In this document: positions 10,511 to 20,955 of the stretch, piece after piece
Position numbering within the stretch: position 1 is the first letter of the stretch
Layout of the letters: each line of letters opens with the position of its first letter
Position numbers and translations under genes: made by a program
Assembly: GCA_030686995.1 (NCBI GenBank)
Contig: CM060680.1
Location: 196,465,322 to 196,529,321, forward strand
DNA: 64,000 nucleotides
Source: Artemisia argyi
Taxonomy: Eukaryota; Streptophyta; Magnoliopsida; Asterales; Asteraceae
Direction of reading: 5' to 3'
Notes under the pieces: model-generated
Told to the model about the DNA's origin: nothing
The model's database searches: none
What the model saw: the letters and a program-made list of their open reading frames with translations, nothing else

Positions 10511-11407
10511 TTAATGTGTATCGCTTATGCTCACATAACCAAGTGTGAGCCATCTAATAGTCGCCTCATCTTTCTTATAATCATCTCCTAACTCTAAGCA
10601 TCCGCGATAGTATCTTTTATTCTTTTCATGAGTATACTTAAGTCCTTTTCTTTTGTCATTCTCACTTAGCATTTCTATGGGCGGATACCTACTACACTTT
10701 TCCATGGAAAAATCCTTGAACCTGGGGTGTGTGCGGGGTATTTGATAGACAAAATCTTCATCCCCATCCGAGAATGTAATTAACCCTTCTATGAGTTTTT
10801 CATCGAGGTTGGTCAACTGTTTGAAAGGTTTTCCAAACACAACTTGGGTCAACTTATCATCAATAAACTCTCCTAGATTCTCCATAACCATGAACTCAAC
10901 AAGATAAACCAAGCTTCCTACAAACACAAGCAACGGTATTGCCCTAGCAATAATGTTTTCTCCTTTGTATTCTAACTCATCTACCATGATTTTATTGTAT
11001 TCATTACGCGAGATTATGTTCATTGGAAGAGATGAGTTAAGATAGGCGTTAAAGCTCTTATATCCGATCTTACAAGGAAATTGCATGTTAAATGAACTAT
11101 CACACTCAATCCTAGTTCTAGGGTCGACATACCTAAGAGGGTTTATTTCTTCTTCCATCTTATTTTCATTAATCACATCACCATCATCAAGATCCTCTTC
11201 GGAGTCTGAATAGTAAAAGGGACTAGCCCTACGGTCATCCTCGTGATTAGACTCCTCTAACTCAGAATTATTGTCAAAGTGGTGGTTGGGCGAGAGGTTA
11301 GGTGGGTTCTCATTCTCAACTAAAGGGAGTGGGGCGGGCATTTGGAAAATCCTACGACGAAAAACACGAATAACAGGAATCAAACGATCAATGTTATTGT
11401 TATCCAT
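10511..11407 (-). CDS. Protease-fold-like protein of a non-autonomous Athila-like element
   Basis: 298 codons with an ATG at 11407. The first 95 residues are polar and acidic (stretches of E, D, N). From about residue 90 the protein follows the pattern of the retropepsin-like domain found in Asteraceae non-autonomous elements and often labelled MAK10-like: a segment with LNSSLPMNIISRNEYNKIM, then VFVGSLVYLVEFMV, GEFIDDKLTQVVFGKPF, and a C-terminal tail with YYRGCLELGDDYKKDE. The D-T/S-G catalytic triplet of an active aspartic protease is replaced by N-S-S, so catalysis is unlikely. It is the only long ORF of the element and is intact, which suggests recent function or a recent insertion. Function is unknown; a structural or RNP role is only a guess. 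Confidence 0.8.
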   Translation of the reverse strand: MDNNNIDRLIPVIRVFRRRIFQMPAPLPLVENENPPNLSPNHHFDNNSELEESNHEDDRRASPFYYSDSEEDLDDGDVINENKMEEEINPLRYVDPRTRIECDSSFNMQFPCKIGYKSFNAYLNSSLPMNIISRNEYNKIMVDELEYKGENIIARAIPLLVFVGSLVYLVEFMVMENLGEFIDDKLTQVVFGKPFKQLTNLDEKLIEGLITFSDGDEDFVYQIPRTHPRFKDFSMEKCSRYPPIEMLSENDKRKGLKYTHEKNKRYYRGCLELGDDYKKDEATIRWLTLGYVSISDTH

Positions 11408-11543
11408 CGAAACAGTTTACGAACAAAGACACGAAGAAATAAGATAGACTACAGAAAACCTAAAAATAAAAATAAAATCTTACTAGAAAGGAATCTAGCA
11501 AGTAGACCTAATAAAAAGAGATTCTAACCTAGACAATAACTAT

Positions 11544-11563
11544 TTCCCCGGGCTGCGGCGCCA
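11544..11563 (-). other. Primer-binding site, tRNA-Asp type
   Basis: On the minus strand the sequence just inside the 5' LTR reads TGGCGCCGCAGCCCGGGGAA. Plant tRNA-Asp(GTC) predicts TGGCGCCGTTGCCGGGGA; the site agrees except for two substitutions and one inserted base. Athila elements are known to prime from tRNA-Asp. Confidence 0.75.
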
Positions 11564-11569
11564 AAAACT

Positions 11570-12962
11570 TGATACGTGGGAATCGCACCAGGCTTTACCT
11601 CTCAAGGGATCTTGAGAAGCTTACAACCCCCACCAGACAGTGTACCTGATCGTTGTAGTATAGTATAGTGACAAGTACCGGGGGATTGATCGTTCAGCAA
11701 GGAATAGTGTCGCTAGGATTAGAAAACCTAAATACTAGTTCTAAGGATGAGGGATGATTATTTTTGTATTTTTATGTTTTTTAGAAAGCAAGTAAAATCT
11801 CGGGTTTAAGGGATTTGGGCGGAATTAGTTGCTAGTCAACTAACCCAATTCTAAAGATGCAATTAAAATAAAATACTAGAAATGAAAGTAAGCTAAATTA
11901 TACTAAGGTTGAGAGCAATAAGTGGAGAAAATGTGTTTTACTTAGATTTCACTACTCCCTAGATATCTTTTACACGTTAATTACTTGTTATAGTTGCATG
12001 GATGACGGATTGTATTCCTTAATATCATTCATGGGGTGGCGCACTTAACTCCCCAATCCTATGAGCTCTTATCTCCTCCTATACCATGCCCAGCACAACC
12101 ATAGGGATTATAAACAGTGGCTCATGCATTAAATACAACCAAATAAACCTAGTGCACGTCAGTTCATGTTTCCTAAGACGTTCAAGCATGTTACCAATTG
12201 GAGATCTGCCAGTTTTCTTAAGCCTAACATCGAATTCATTCATCCAAAACAACTACAAACAAGTAATCAACACATAATTAACATCTAGGTTTCATTAGAT
12301 CCAAGCAAACACAAGATAAGTCTAGCCTAACATAGTGGAATCAAGACAAGAACAAGATATAGACAACCAACACATAGACATATTGATTGAATTAAAGGAG
12401 TACTTATCTCAATTACACATGAAAGGGATCAAGGGTTGAGAACCCTTGAAAAACCTGTAAAATTCGTACCAAAATCGTAGCTAGGGTTTCTCCAAAACTT
12501 CTCTCTTTTTAATGTAAAAATTAGAAAACTATATATAGGAAATAGGGTCTGACGGCGTCAAGACAAATCTTGTGACGCCGTCACCTCGCCGCCAAAATAA
12601 TTCTCGGATTGTCTTGATCTACTTTTGACGCCGTCATGTGTTAGGCCGTCACGCATTTAACTCTTGACGCTCTACTTTGTGACGCCTTCATGATTCCACT
12701 GGGTCGTCATGGTTTTTCCTCTTGATGCCATCAGGATGTTGCTCTTGACGCCGTCACCTACTGTTCCCAACAAGGAAAATTAAGACTTTGGCGTTTTCTT
12801 CACTTTTATGCTCCAAAAACGTCCGAATTGCTTCCTTTTCCAGATTTCTCTCCCAAAGTACCTAAAGTCACAAAAGGAACGATTTAGGGCAATATTTGAT
12901 CAAATAAATTCAATTCCGGGCTTAAATGACCCCCTAAAAGTGGTTCATTTTTCGCCTTATCA
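11570..12962 (-). repeat. 5' LTR of the minus-strand Athila-like element
   Basis: 1393 bp, near-identical to 6761-8152. TGATACG is at 11570, five bases from the PBS; the other end is CGCCTTATCA at 12962, followed by the TATGC duplication. It has the TGACG cluster (12549-12760) and the anti-tRNA-Asp segment (11650-11677). Confidence 0.93.
11650..11677 (-). other. Segment complementary to the 5' half of tRNA-Asp
   Basis: Plus-strand TCGTTGTAGTATAGT is identical to bases 2-16 of plant tRNA-Asp apart from the first base context, so the element RNA (minus strand) is complementary to it. After a 5-base duplication, ATAGTGACAAGTA continues the match to tRNA base 24, with two positions that would be G-U pairs. 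It lies about 80 nt from the PBS. Confidence 0.7.
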
Positions 12963-13177
12963 TATGCTTATAAAAATATATAAAGGCAAAATATTATCAT
13001 GATACACTCGTTAAATAAACGAATAAATAACTTCAAATGACAAACCAACATTTTCATACTTTCTTAGCCTAAAACCTCATAGCAGATCGTAATAAGATCA
13101 TACTGGAAATAAAATGACAATCTGTGTTAATTGCAAACTTGTATACTGATATCCTTTATACACATGGTCTGAATATA
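12963..13177. repeat. Target DNA with a diverged duplicate at 14763-14912
   Basis: From 12968 to about 13105, and continuing leftward across the insertion to 6738-6760, the sequence aligns with 14763-14912 (for example GAATAAATAACTTCAAATGA against GAATGAATAACTTCAAACGA). It is a diverged direct duplication of non-repetitive target DNA. No gene is recognised in either copy. Confidence 0.6.
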
Positions 13178-14589
13178 TGATGCGTAGGGATTGCACCAAG
13201 CTTTACCTCTCGAGGGATCTCGAGAAGCTTACAACCCCCACCAGGCAGAGTACCTGATCGATGTAGTATAGTATAATGACAAGTACCGGGGGATTGATTG
13301 TTCAGCTAGGAATAGTGTCGCTAGGATTAGAAAACCTAATTAACAGTTCTAGAGATGAGAGATGATTCTTTTTGTATTTTTATATTTTTTTAGAAAGCAA
13401 GTAAATATCTCGGGTTTTGAAGGATTTGGGCGGAATTAGTTGCTAGTCAACTAACCAATACTAAAGATGCAATCAAAATAAAATACTAAAAATGAAAATA
13501 AAACTAAATTAAACTAAGGTTGTGAGCAATAAGTGGAGAAATGTGTTTACTTAGATTTCACTACTCCCTAGATATCTTTTACACGTTAATTACTTGTTAT
13601 AGTTGCGTGGATGACGGATTCTATTCCTTAATACCATTCATGGGGTGGCGTACTTAACTCCCCAATCCTATGAGTGCCTACTTCACTCCTATGTCGAGCC
13701 GGCTAAGAAGCTCCTAACATGGGATCATTAGAATTTACTCATGCATTAAATACAACAAATAAAACCTAGTACACATCGGTTCATGTTTCCTAAGATGTTC
13801 AAGCATGTTACCAATTGGAGATCTGCTAGTTTTCTTAAGCCTAACATTGAAATCATTCATCCAATACAACCATAAACAAGTAATCAACACATAATCAACA
13901 TCTAGGTTTCATTAGATCTAAGCAAACACAAGATAAATCTAGCCTAGCATGGTGGAATCAAGACAAGCACAAGATATAGACAACCAACACATAGACATAT
14001 TGATTGAATTAAAAGAATACTTATCTCAATAACACATGTAAGGGTTCAAGGGCTGAAAACCCTTGAAAAAGCTGTAAAATATGTATATGGTTCGGCCTTA
14101 GGGTTTCTCCAAACTTGTTCCTCCTAATGAATGAAAATTAGAAAACTATATATAGATAATAGAGTCTGACGGCGTCAAGAACAACCTTGTGACGCCGTCA
14201 TCTCGCCGCCAAAATAATCCTCGGACTGCCTTGATCTACATCTGACGCCGTCATGTATTCCATTTTTCCAGGCCGTCACACATTTAACTCTAAATGCTCT
14301 TCTTTGTGACGCCTTCATTTCTGTACTGGGTCGTCATGATCTTTACTCTTGACGCCGTCAACTTCTTCCTCTTGACGCCGTCACACACTGTTACAAGCAT
14401 GGAAAATTAAGTCTTTGGCGTTTTCTTCACTTTTATGCTCCAAAAACGTCCGAATTGCTTCCTTTTCCAGATTTCACTCCCAAAGTACCTAAAATCACAA
14501 AAGGAACAATTTAGGGCAATATTTGATCAAATAAATTCAATTTCGGGCTTAAATGACCCCCTAAAAGTGGTTCATTTTTCGCCTCCTCA
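13178..14589 (-). mobile_element. Solo LTR of the Athila-like family
   Basis: About 1.4 kb, alignable along its length to the LTRs at 6761 and 11570 but more diverged (TGATGCGTAGG at one end, CGCCTCCTCA at the other). The 5-bp duplication ATATA is at 13173-13177 and 14590-14594. A solo LTR with an intact duplication is the product of recombination between the two LTRs of one insertion. A TGACG cluster is at 14166-14390. Confidence 0.9.
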
Positions 14590-14594
14590 ATATA

Positions 14595-15598
14595 ACGACC
14601 ACCTGTACTCAAGCAATTGAAATTCCTTCATTTATAGAAAAACATGTAAGAAACACTGGATATCGAACAGTGAGAGAAGAGACGCAGATCTGCAATTATA
14701 AAGCCAAAACCGAATACCCGCAATGGCTGCAAGTACATACTGTGTGTAGTTGCCTAGCAGTGATACGGGCATTAGTGAAGCATGCTTAGAAATATTTAAA
14801 AGCCAAACATTATAGTCATAGCCTCGGTAAACAGACGAATGAATAACTTCAAACGACATTGGTGAAGTATAGTACCCACATTTTGACACAATGTTAGCCT
14901 AAACCCTCATACCAGGCCATACTTGATGGGCAGGCGTCCGTATAAAAAAAAGATAACACGCAGAACAAATCTGTTGGACGCCTTTTTTTAGTTGTTTTGG
15001 GTTGTTATGATATTTTGGACCAACAGCAGGCCTAACAAAAAAGAAATGCATTCAGGGCTCCTATGTATATATTGTCTAAATGTGTGCGTGCGTAAACATA
15101 AACGATACGTGTCTAAACCACCTCACAAAAAAGAGGTGTGTGTCTACAATACTCTTAAATACATATCCCTTGCCTCACTACTAAAAAGCGGTTCTATTAC
15201 CATTGTTAATTGTTATCAGTCAAAAACCTTATAGCAACACACAACGGCATTGGACTTCAAATAGAACAACCAAATTTATTGAATAACCATAAAAAAAAAG
15301 ACAATTCATATCTACACTTGCTTATAAGAACTTGAATAATCAAGTTGGCCCATGCATATCTACACTAAATAATTAACTTAGGTGAAGATCACTTCACCAG
15401 CTTTGCAAACACATTCCACAGGTTTATTTTTCCATGTAGTAGATTTGAGCTTCATTTGATTAAAAAGTCAGAAGTTGACCAGATAAAGTCAAACTTTGAC
15501 TATGGAATTCAGATTGTGCTTACAATAAATTCAACATAAATGATTATACAATAAGAATTATTTAGTAAGAAACCCGATTCACTTGATAACAATGATGT
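14595..15598. other. Sequence downstream of the EMB8-like pseudogene
   Basis: About 1 kb without a supportable gene. It includes the second copy of the duplicated segment (14763-14912). A small minus ORF here (14632-14889) partly aligns at protein level with the other copy, which has a stop, so I do not call it. A perfect inverted repeat GGTGAAG/CTTCACC lies near 15382-15399. Confidence 0.5.
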
Positions 15599-15983
15599 TT
15601 ACTTTACAATTGATTGTGAATTGGTGGTACTTTCCTCTGACTTTATGGCAGACCCATTTTCTTTTTTAAGTGTTCGATAAACCCTCATCACCACCGGGTT
15701 AGTCAATGGAGTTCCAAAAGGAGCTTCAGCGCCCGCAACCCATCCTAAGTCTCTACCTTTAGGTGTAACTATCAACATGCAGTTTGGATTCTCCTAAGCC
15801 AACATCAAGTAACACAAATGTCAATTCTTATTTCTTTTTTATTAAAAGAAATAGGTGTTTATGCCAAACATAAGTATGACCTTGCGTTAACTAAAAATAA
15901 ATGTACTACGTATTTGTTAATACCTCAATTGATTCACGAGGAATTCCTATAATAGGGGCCATGGGATCATTTGCAGCATCAAA
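15599..15983 (-). pseudogene. EMB8-like alpha/beta-hydrolase, last two exons
   Basis: The last exon (15793 down to a TAA at 15599, 65 codons) reads ENPNCMLIVTPKG, then LGWVAGAEAPFGTPL and NPVVMRVY. The preceding exon segment (15983-15924) ends with AANDPMAPIIGIPRESIE. A GT donor at 15923-15922 and an AG acceptor at 15795-15794 join them in frame over a 130-bp intron. This order and spacing match the C-terminal part of plant embryogenesis-associated protein EMB8, a YheT-type alpha/beta-hydrolase. The family motif GGHLGW, which carries the catalytic histidine, reads GRDLGW here, so the histidine is lost. No upstream exon is recognised, either before 16138 or beyond the retrotransposon after 24414. 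I take it to be a gene fragment, now untranslated. Confidence 0.75.
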
Positions 15984-16137
15984 ATCATGGAGAAATGCAG
16001 TTAGATACTACTGATTTGCTGATTCACCATGTTATGTTGGATTAAACCTATTGCAGTTAATGATGTTTATGGTAGGTAAATATTACGTGAATGGAAAGTA
16101 AAGAACTGCATATGTTCTTTATAACATCTGAGGTGCT

Positions 16138-17560
16138 TGATGAGGCGAAAAATGAACCGTTTTTAGGGGGTCATTTAAGCCCCGGATTTGAATTTATTTG
16201 ATCAAATATTGCCCTAAATCATTCCTTTTGTTATTTTAGGTACTTTTGGAGTTAATTCTGGAAAAGGAAGCATTTTGGATGTTTTTGGAGCATAAAAGTG
16301 AAGAAAATGGCAAAGTCTTAATTTTCCTTGCTGGGAACAGTACCTGACGGCGTCAAGAGTCCTCATGTGACGGCGTCAAGAGTAAACAAGAGATGGAAGT
16401 GGTGACAATCTAGAGAAATCATGACGGCGTCAAGCTTGGCCGTCATGGTTCAAGATATGGTGACGGCCTACAACTAAATTACACATGACGACGTCAAACT
16501 TGGATCTAGGCAATCCGATCTCATTATGGGCGGCGAGTTCACGGCGTCAGATATTCCTTCTTGACGCCGTCACCTTGTAAAATCTATATATAGTTTTGCA
16601 ATTTTCATTCATTAGATGTAACTTTAGAGGGGGTAACTTTGGAGAAACCCTAGCACGAATTTTATTGTTCTTTCAAGGGTTTTTACCCTTTGAAACCTTT
16701 CATGTTCAATTGAGATAAGTATCCTTTCAATTCATTCAATATGTCTATGTGTTGTTTGAATATATCTTACGCTTGTCTTGAATTTAACATGCTAGGCTAG
16801 ATCTCTTGTGTGTTTGCTTAGATGTAGTGAAACTTAGATGTTGATTATGGGTTGATTGTTTGTTTATAGTTGTTACGGATGAATGATTTCGATGTTAGGC
16901 TTAAGAAAACTGGCAGACTTCCATAGGGTAACATGCTTGAACGTCTTAAGAAACATGAACCAATGCGTACTAGGTTATTATGTTTGTATTTAATGCATGA
17001 GCGAATTCTAATGATCCCATGTTAGGAGCTTCTTGCAGGCTCGACATAGGAGTGAAGTAGGAGCTTATAGAGTTGTGGAAGTACGTACTCCACCCCACGA
17101 ATGGTATTAAGGAATATAACCCATCATCCACGCAATTGTAACAAACTATCAACCTGTAAAAGATATCTAGGGAGTAAGGAAACCTAAGTAAACACAATTC
17201 TCCCCATTATTGTTCACCACACTAGTTTAATTAGCTTAATTTTCATTTCTGTTATTTTATTTTGATTGCATCTTAGTTATTGGGTTAGTTGACTAGCAAC
17301 TAATTCTGACCACTCTTCCAAAAACTCGAGATTTTAATTACTTTCATAAAAATATAAAAATACAAAAAGAATCATCCCTCACCTCTAGACCTAGTTTTTA
17401 GGCTTTCTAATCCTAGCGACACTATTCCTGAGTTGAACGATCAATCCCCCGGTACTTGTCACTATACTATACTACAACGATCAGGTACACTGCCTGGTGG
17501 GGGTTATAAGCTTCTGGAGATCCCTCGAGAGGTAAAGCCTGGTGCGATTCCCACGTATCA
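16138..17560 (+). repeat. 5' LTR of the plus-strand Athila-like element
   Basis: 1423 bp, TGATGAGGCG...CCACGTATCA. TGACG cluster at 16345-16575, TATA-like TATATATAG near 16587-16595, anti-tRNA-Asp segment at 17453-17480. Confidence 0.92.
17453..17480 (+). other. Anti-tRNA-Asp segment in the U5 part of the LTR
   Basis: TACTTGTCACTATACT can pair with bases 9-24 of plant tRNA-Asp without interruption if G-U pairs are allowed at two positions; ACTATACTACAACGA, overlapping it through a 5-base ATACT duplication, is an exact complement of bases 2-16. It ends 80 nt before the LTR end and 86 nt before the PBS for the same tRNA. Equivalent segments are at 24307-24334, 22405-22432, 11650-11677 and 6841-6868. 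Confidence 0.75.
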
Positions 17561-17566
17561 AGTTTT

Positions 17567-17586
17567 TGGCACCGCAGCCCGGGGAA
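17567..17586 (+). other. Primer-binding site, tRNA-Asp type
   Basis: TGGCACCGCAGCCCGGGGAA, six bases inside the 5' LTR. It resembles the tRNA-Asp complement but has one extra change (GGCACC for GGCGCC) compared with the minus-strand element. Confidence 0.7.
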
Positions 17587-17730
17587 TAGTTATTGTCTAG
17601 GTTAGGATTTCTTTTTATTAGGTCTACTTGCTAGATTCCTTTCTAGTAAGATTTTACTTTTATTTTTAGGTTTTCTTTAGTCTATCTTATTTCTTCGTGT
17701 CTTTGTTCATAACCTTTACCATCCGACATC

Positions 17731-18264
17731 ATGGAAGGTGGTAACATCTTTGAACCCATCAACCCACTACAACAAAACCACCCACAAAACCTACCACAAC
17801 CAATCCATCCACCTATAAGGTCCATCCGCTTGCAATCCAGCAACATTCGATTGGTGCAAGTCGGGTGTGCATTCTATGGATTCTTTTTTGAAAACCCGAC
17901 CCAACACCTCGAGACCTACCTAAAAATTACCAATTCTGTAGGATTAGGTGTTGATACTCAAGATGGGGAACTCTTAGTCCTCTTTCAATTCTCTTTACAT
18001 GGTCGGGCTCTTCAATGGTTATGCCAACTCCCTGAAAGATCCGTCTCCTCTTGGGACGATCTTGCTTCCTACTTCTTAACTAGATTCACCTTGCCCAAGG
18101 AAGTTATTTTGCGACATAACCAAATTAAAATTGAAAATGATGAAGTAAGAAAGGTCAATAAGATGAATAAAGGTGAAACCGAGCTAGGGAGTAACACTTG
18201 TAGGAAAGGGCCATGGAATGATTATAATAATTTAGGAGTTCCCCACCAACCCTTGAGGAATTAA
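17731..18264 (+). pseudogene. Retrotransposon gag remnant (Athila-like)
   Basis: 177 codons starting at an ATG at 17731. After a proline- and glutamine-rich leader, residues about 50-135 fit the retrotransposon gag domain (PF03732 type): FENPTQHLETYLKI, LFQFSLHGRALQWLCQLP, SSWDDLASYFLTRFTLP. The usual continuation (the second half of the gag helix bundle and the zinc knuckle) is missing: after HNQIKIE the sequence jumps to a short unrelated tail and a stop. It is therefore a truncated capsid protein, probably by internal deletion. It lies 170 bp after the PBS and 77 bp before the next ORF. Confidence 0.78.
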
Positions 18265-18341
18265 GGTATCATAAGTTCCTTCTAAAATGCCCTTGCCCCG
18301 CAAAGCATCCAAAACACCCATGGATTAGGAAACATAATTCT

Positions 18342-18941
18342 ATGAATCTTAAGGTTCCATGCATGATTGGTCATATGTATAGAGAACACACCTATATCGA
18401 TTTAAAGGCACCAATGAACATAATATATAGGCTTTATTATAATTGGATCATGAACGAGAAGTTGAAACCTAGAAGGGACCCTTACAACCCTAATCGCATG
18501 AGTAATTTTGTTAAGAGGGTTAGAGGGTTACATGTTTTCGTTGGGGATTTTGTTTATAGGTGCGACTTCATGATCTTAGAAGATGTTAGGGGAATTATTG
18601 ATCAGTATTTGTGTCATATTGTTTTAGGAGAACCCTTTGTCAAAACCTCTAAAATGACTTACAACCATGATGAGGGCACTATCACATTCGCAACCAAAGA
18701 GAAAAACATTAGATATAGGATGCCCCATAAAGAAGAGAGGTTTAGAGAAGTTGAGGATCTCGATGTTGACAACATCCCCGTGACTAAGGTTGAGAGTGAT
18801 GAAGAGAGAAACATTAGTGGTTACAAAAAGAAAGAGATTTATTACTCGAAATGTTTAGCTTTAGGCCCCGAATACAGGAAGGATGAGAAATTGATTAAGA
18901 TGTTTAAAACCGCATTCATGTTGCGGGATAGGAAAACGTAA
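18342..18941 (+). CDS. Protease-fold-like (MAK10-like) retroelement protein
   Basis: 199 codons from an ATG at 18342; the frame may originally have continued from upstream. It contains TYIDLKAPMNIIYRLYYNWI, SNFVKRVRGLHVFVGDFVYR, IIDQYLCHIVLGEPFV and a tail with YYSKCLALGPEYRKDEK. The order is the same as in the ORF at 10511-11407. The segment aligned with the D-T/S-G active site of aspartic proteases reads D-L-K-A, so the glycine is lost and catalysis is unlikely. Related proteins in Asteraceae, as I remember them, also lack an intact triplet, so the loss is probably a family trait. The role is unknown. Confidence 0.75.
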   Translation: MNLKVPCMIGHMYREHTYIDLKAPMNIIYRLYYNWIMNEKLKPRRDPYNPNRMSNFVKRVRGLHVFVGDFVYRCDFMILEDVRGIIDQYLCHIVLGEPFVKTSKMTYNHDEGTITFATKEKNIRYRMPHKEERFREVEDLDVDNIPVTKVESDEERNISGYKKKEIYYSKCLALGPEYRKDEKLIKMFKTAFMLRDRKT

Positions 18942-20789
18942 CCCATGACCTTGAGTCTAGCTACAAGACTCGTAAATAAAGAAAAGCGCTTCTTGGGAGG
19001 CAACCCATGCTTTGTGTGATTTTTATTTGTTTGATTCTTATTTGCTTCCGTATGCATGCTTTATTTTTATTGTTGGTAGATCATGTTTCAAAATAGAATG
19101 GTGAAAATACTTTATTTTGTCGTTTAAATTCATCCTAACTTCATACAAAGGTATTTCGCAAAAGATAAGTGTAAGGGGAAACCCCAAATTTGTTTTTATG
19201 AACAAAATTGATCATGATTCTCCGCAATATTAAATGAACATGTGTATTAGTATTTGTTAGAGTCAAATGCTTGTATCAAGTCATAATGATGTTTGGAGGA
19301 TTTTCCAGGAAGTAGGACATAAGTTTTTCCAGAAATTTTCCGCAAAATTAACGTAAAGATTTCCGCATGTCACTTCTGACGGCGTCAGGAGTTAGCTCCT
19401 GACGGCGTCATGTGTAAAATTCTGGAAATTTTGCTAGTTTTGTTTTTCTAACGGAGTCTTGAAGCTTTTGTTAATTCTTTAGTTTTATAAACTCCAGGAA
19501 ATCTGCAAACATTCATTCCACAAGCATTATATCTTAATTTGTTTTCTAGGACTTGTTAGTATATAAAGATTGCCGCCGATTTTACGCGAGGTTGCCTTGT
19601 TTGTTTTCTCAGGTTTAACAGGTTACATATGACAAGAAGACGATTTATTTTTCTGGAAGGGAAGCTTTGATTGTTCATTTTCTTGGAGGAAGATCTAACC
19701 TTGTTGACACACTATCCACACCGAACGAATCAGGGGAGTATTTGATTTCATTATTTTGCCTATTTCACTTTTACATTCTTTAATTGAACATTGGGGACAA
19801 TGTTCATCCTAAGTGTAAGGGGAGAGTAAATGATGATACCTTATAGGATACACTTGCACTTGAGTTTGTTTGTTTGATGGTAGGTGTGTAATAAAACTAA
19901 GAGAAATACTTGTTAGTGTAATTTTAGCGCCAAATTTAAATTTTTTTACAACATTTAGGAGTGAAACTTTAGCCTTAGCAAGCGTCTCATGGATAGGAGT
20001 CGTATGACTAGCACAAAACCGTACCATTCAGAAAAATTTTCCACCCAAATATGTGAGGTTCGCCTTTAGATTTGATAGGAAAAGCATTTACTATTAGTGC
20101 TTATGAGTGTACCGGTAGCATTTAGATTCTAGAACTTGCGTTAGTGATGCATCCCGAGACCGCTAGTGAGACTACATTTGTGTAGTAGGATTTACTACAT
20201 GATAAGAGGCATTAGGCTCACCCTTGTGTTTAAACCCGTATCATAATTACTTGACCATTTAATTCACATTACTTGGCTAGTAAAGTCAACTAATTTTTCC
20301 CACACCATTAGCGTTGTACTCATTTTTAGTACACGAAACCCCTAGTACACCCCTCCGAGCCTATCTTTTCGTTTCTAACTTTAAGCATCTTACTTAAAGG
20401 AAGAATTTGTTACAACCCACTTAAATGTACACCCAAATCGCCTTAGCCTTCCGTGTATGCACTCATCTTTAGTGCATTATTGTTATTTGTTTAAACCCTT
20501 AGTTAATTATCTAATTGATTACAAGGTTGCTAAGTCGAGTCATATCCTTGTACATGTTGTTTTGGGACGATTGGGACTCATGGGTAAAGTACTTGTGTTA
20601 TGGAGTAATGGGGAAGAACATCATTTATTACCCCCATATGTGCGTTTATCTTAAAAGTACTCCAAATGTTTTGATTATCTTAATTCGAGTCATTAGATTA
20701 GTTTATTGTAAAGTATATAAAAATTCAAGTGTAAGGGGAATGTTCATTCGCTATGATGTATTATTTTGGATGGTAGGGTAAGAGTGTAT

Positions 20790-20824
<35 letters not shown>

Positions 20825-20955
20825 GAAAAAAATACAGAAAAAGAAAAAGAAAAAAATAGAAAAAGAGAGAAGAGAAAAACATACGGACTACCATCCCGTT
20901 TCATTCTATGTTTATTTTATGTTTTTGTTATTTTTGATTTATTAGCTTAAGTCGA
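18942..20955 (+). other. 3' non-coding region of the plus-strand Athila-like element
   Basis: Colinear with 8600-10500 of the minus-strand element. It has a stem CAGGAG/CTCCTG (19386-19401) flanked by TGACGGCGTCA, the hairpin GAACATTG/CAATGTTC (19786-19805), three PPT-like AAGTGTAAGGGG motifs (about 19169, 19811, 20730) and an A-rich tract (20790-20880). Small ORFs in it are not conserved as genes between the two elements. Confidence 0.75.
19786..19822 (+). other. Hairpin followed by PPT-like motif
   Basis: GAACATTG-GGGA-CAATGTTC forms a perfect 8-bp stem with a GNRA-type loop, followed after five bases by AAGTGTAAGGGG. The counterpart in the three-LTR element is at 42293-42329, with a compensatory change in the stem. 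Confidence 0.7.

Larger units (their letters stand above)
6761..12962 (-). mobile_element. Complete non-autonomous Athila-like LTR retrotransposon
   Basis: Two LTRs (6761-8152 and 11570-12962) flank a 3.4-kb internal region. The 5-bp target duplication TATGC is present at 6756-6760 and 12963-12967. By eye the LTRs differ at about 17 substitutions and one indel over 1392 bp, so the insertion is fairly recent. The minus orientation follows from the PBS at 11544-11563 and the ORF at 10511-11407. There is no gag, RT, RNase H or integrase, so it needs a helper element. Its internal region is colinear with that of the plus-strand element 16138-24414, which retains a gag remnant. Confidence 0.93.

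Noticed and set aside
11650..11677. Possible tRNA-Asp gene (starts like one on the plus strand)
   Set aside because: Only the first 24 bases resemble tRNA-Asp and a 5-base duplication breaks the D arm; anticodon and T arms are absent. It makes more sense as a complement of the primer tRNA.
14632..14889. 85-codon minus-strand ORF
   Set aside because: Its duplicate near 12968-13105 contains stops and no protein family is recognised.
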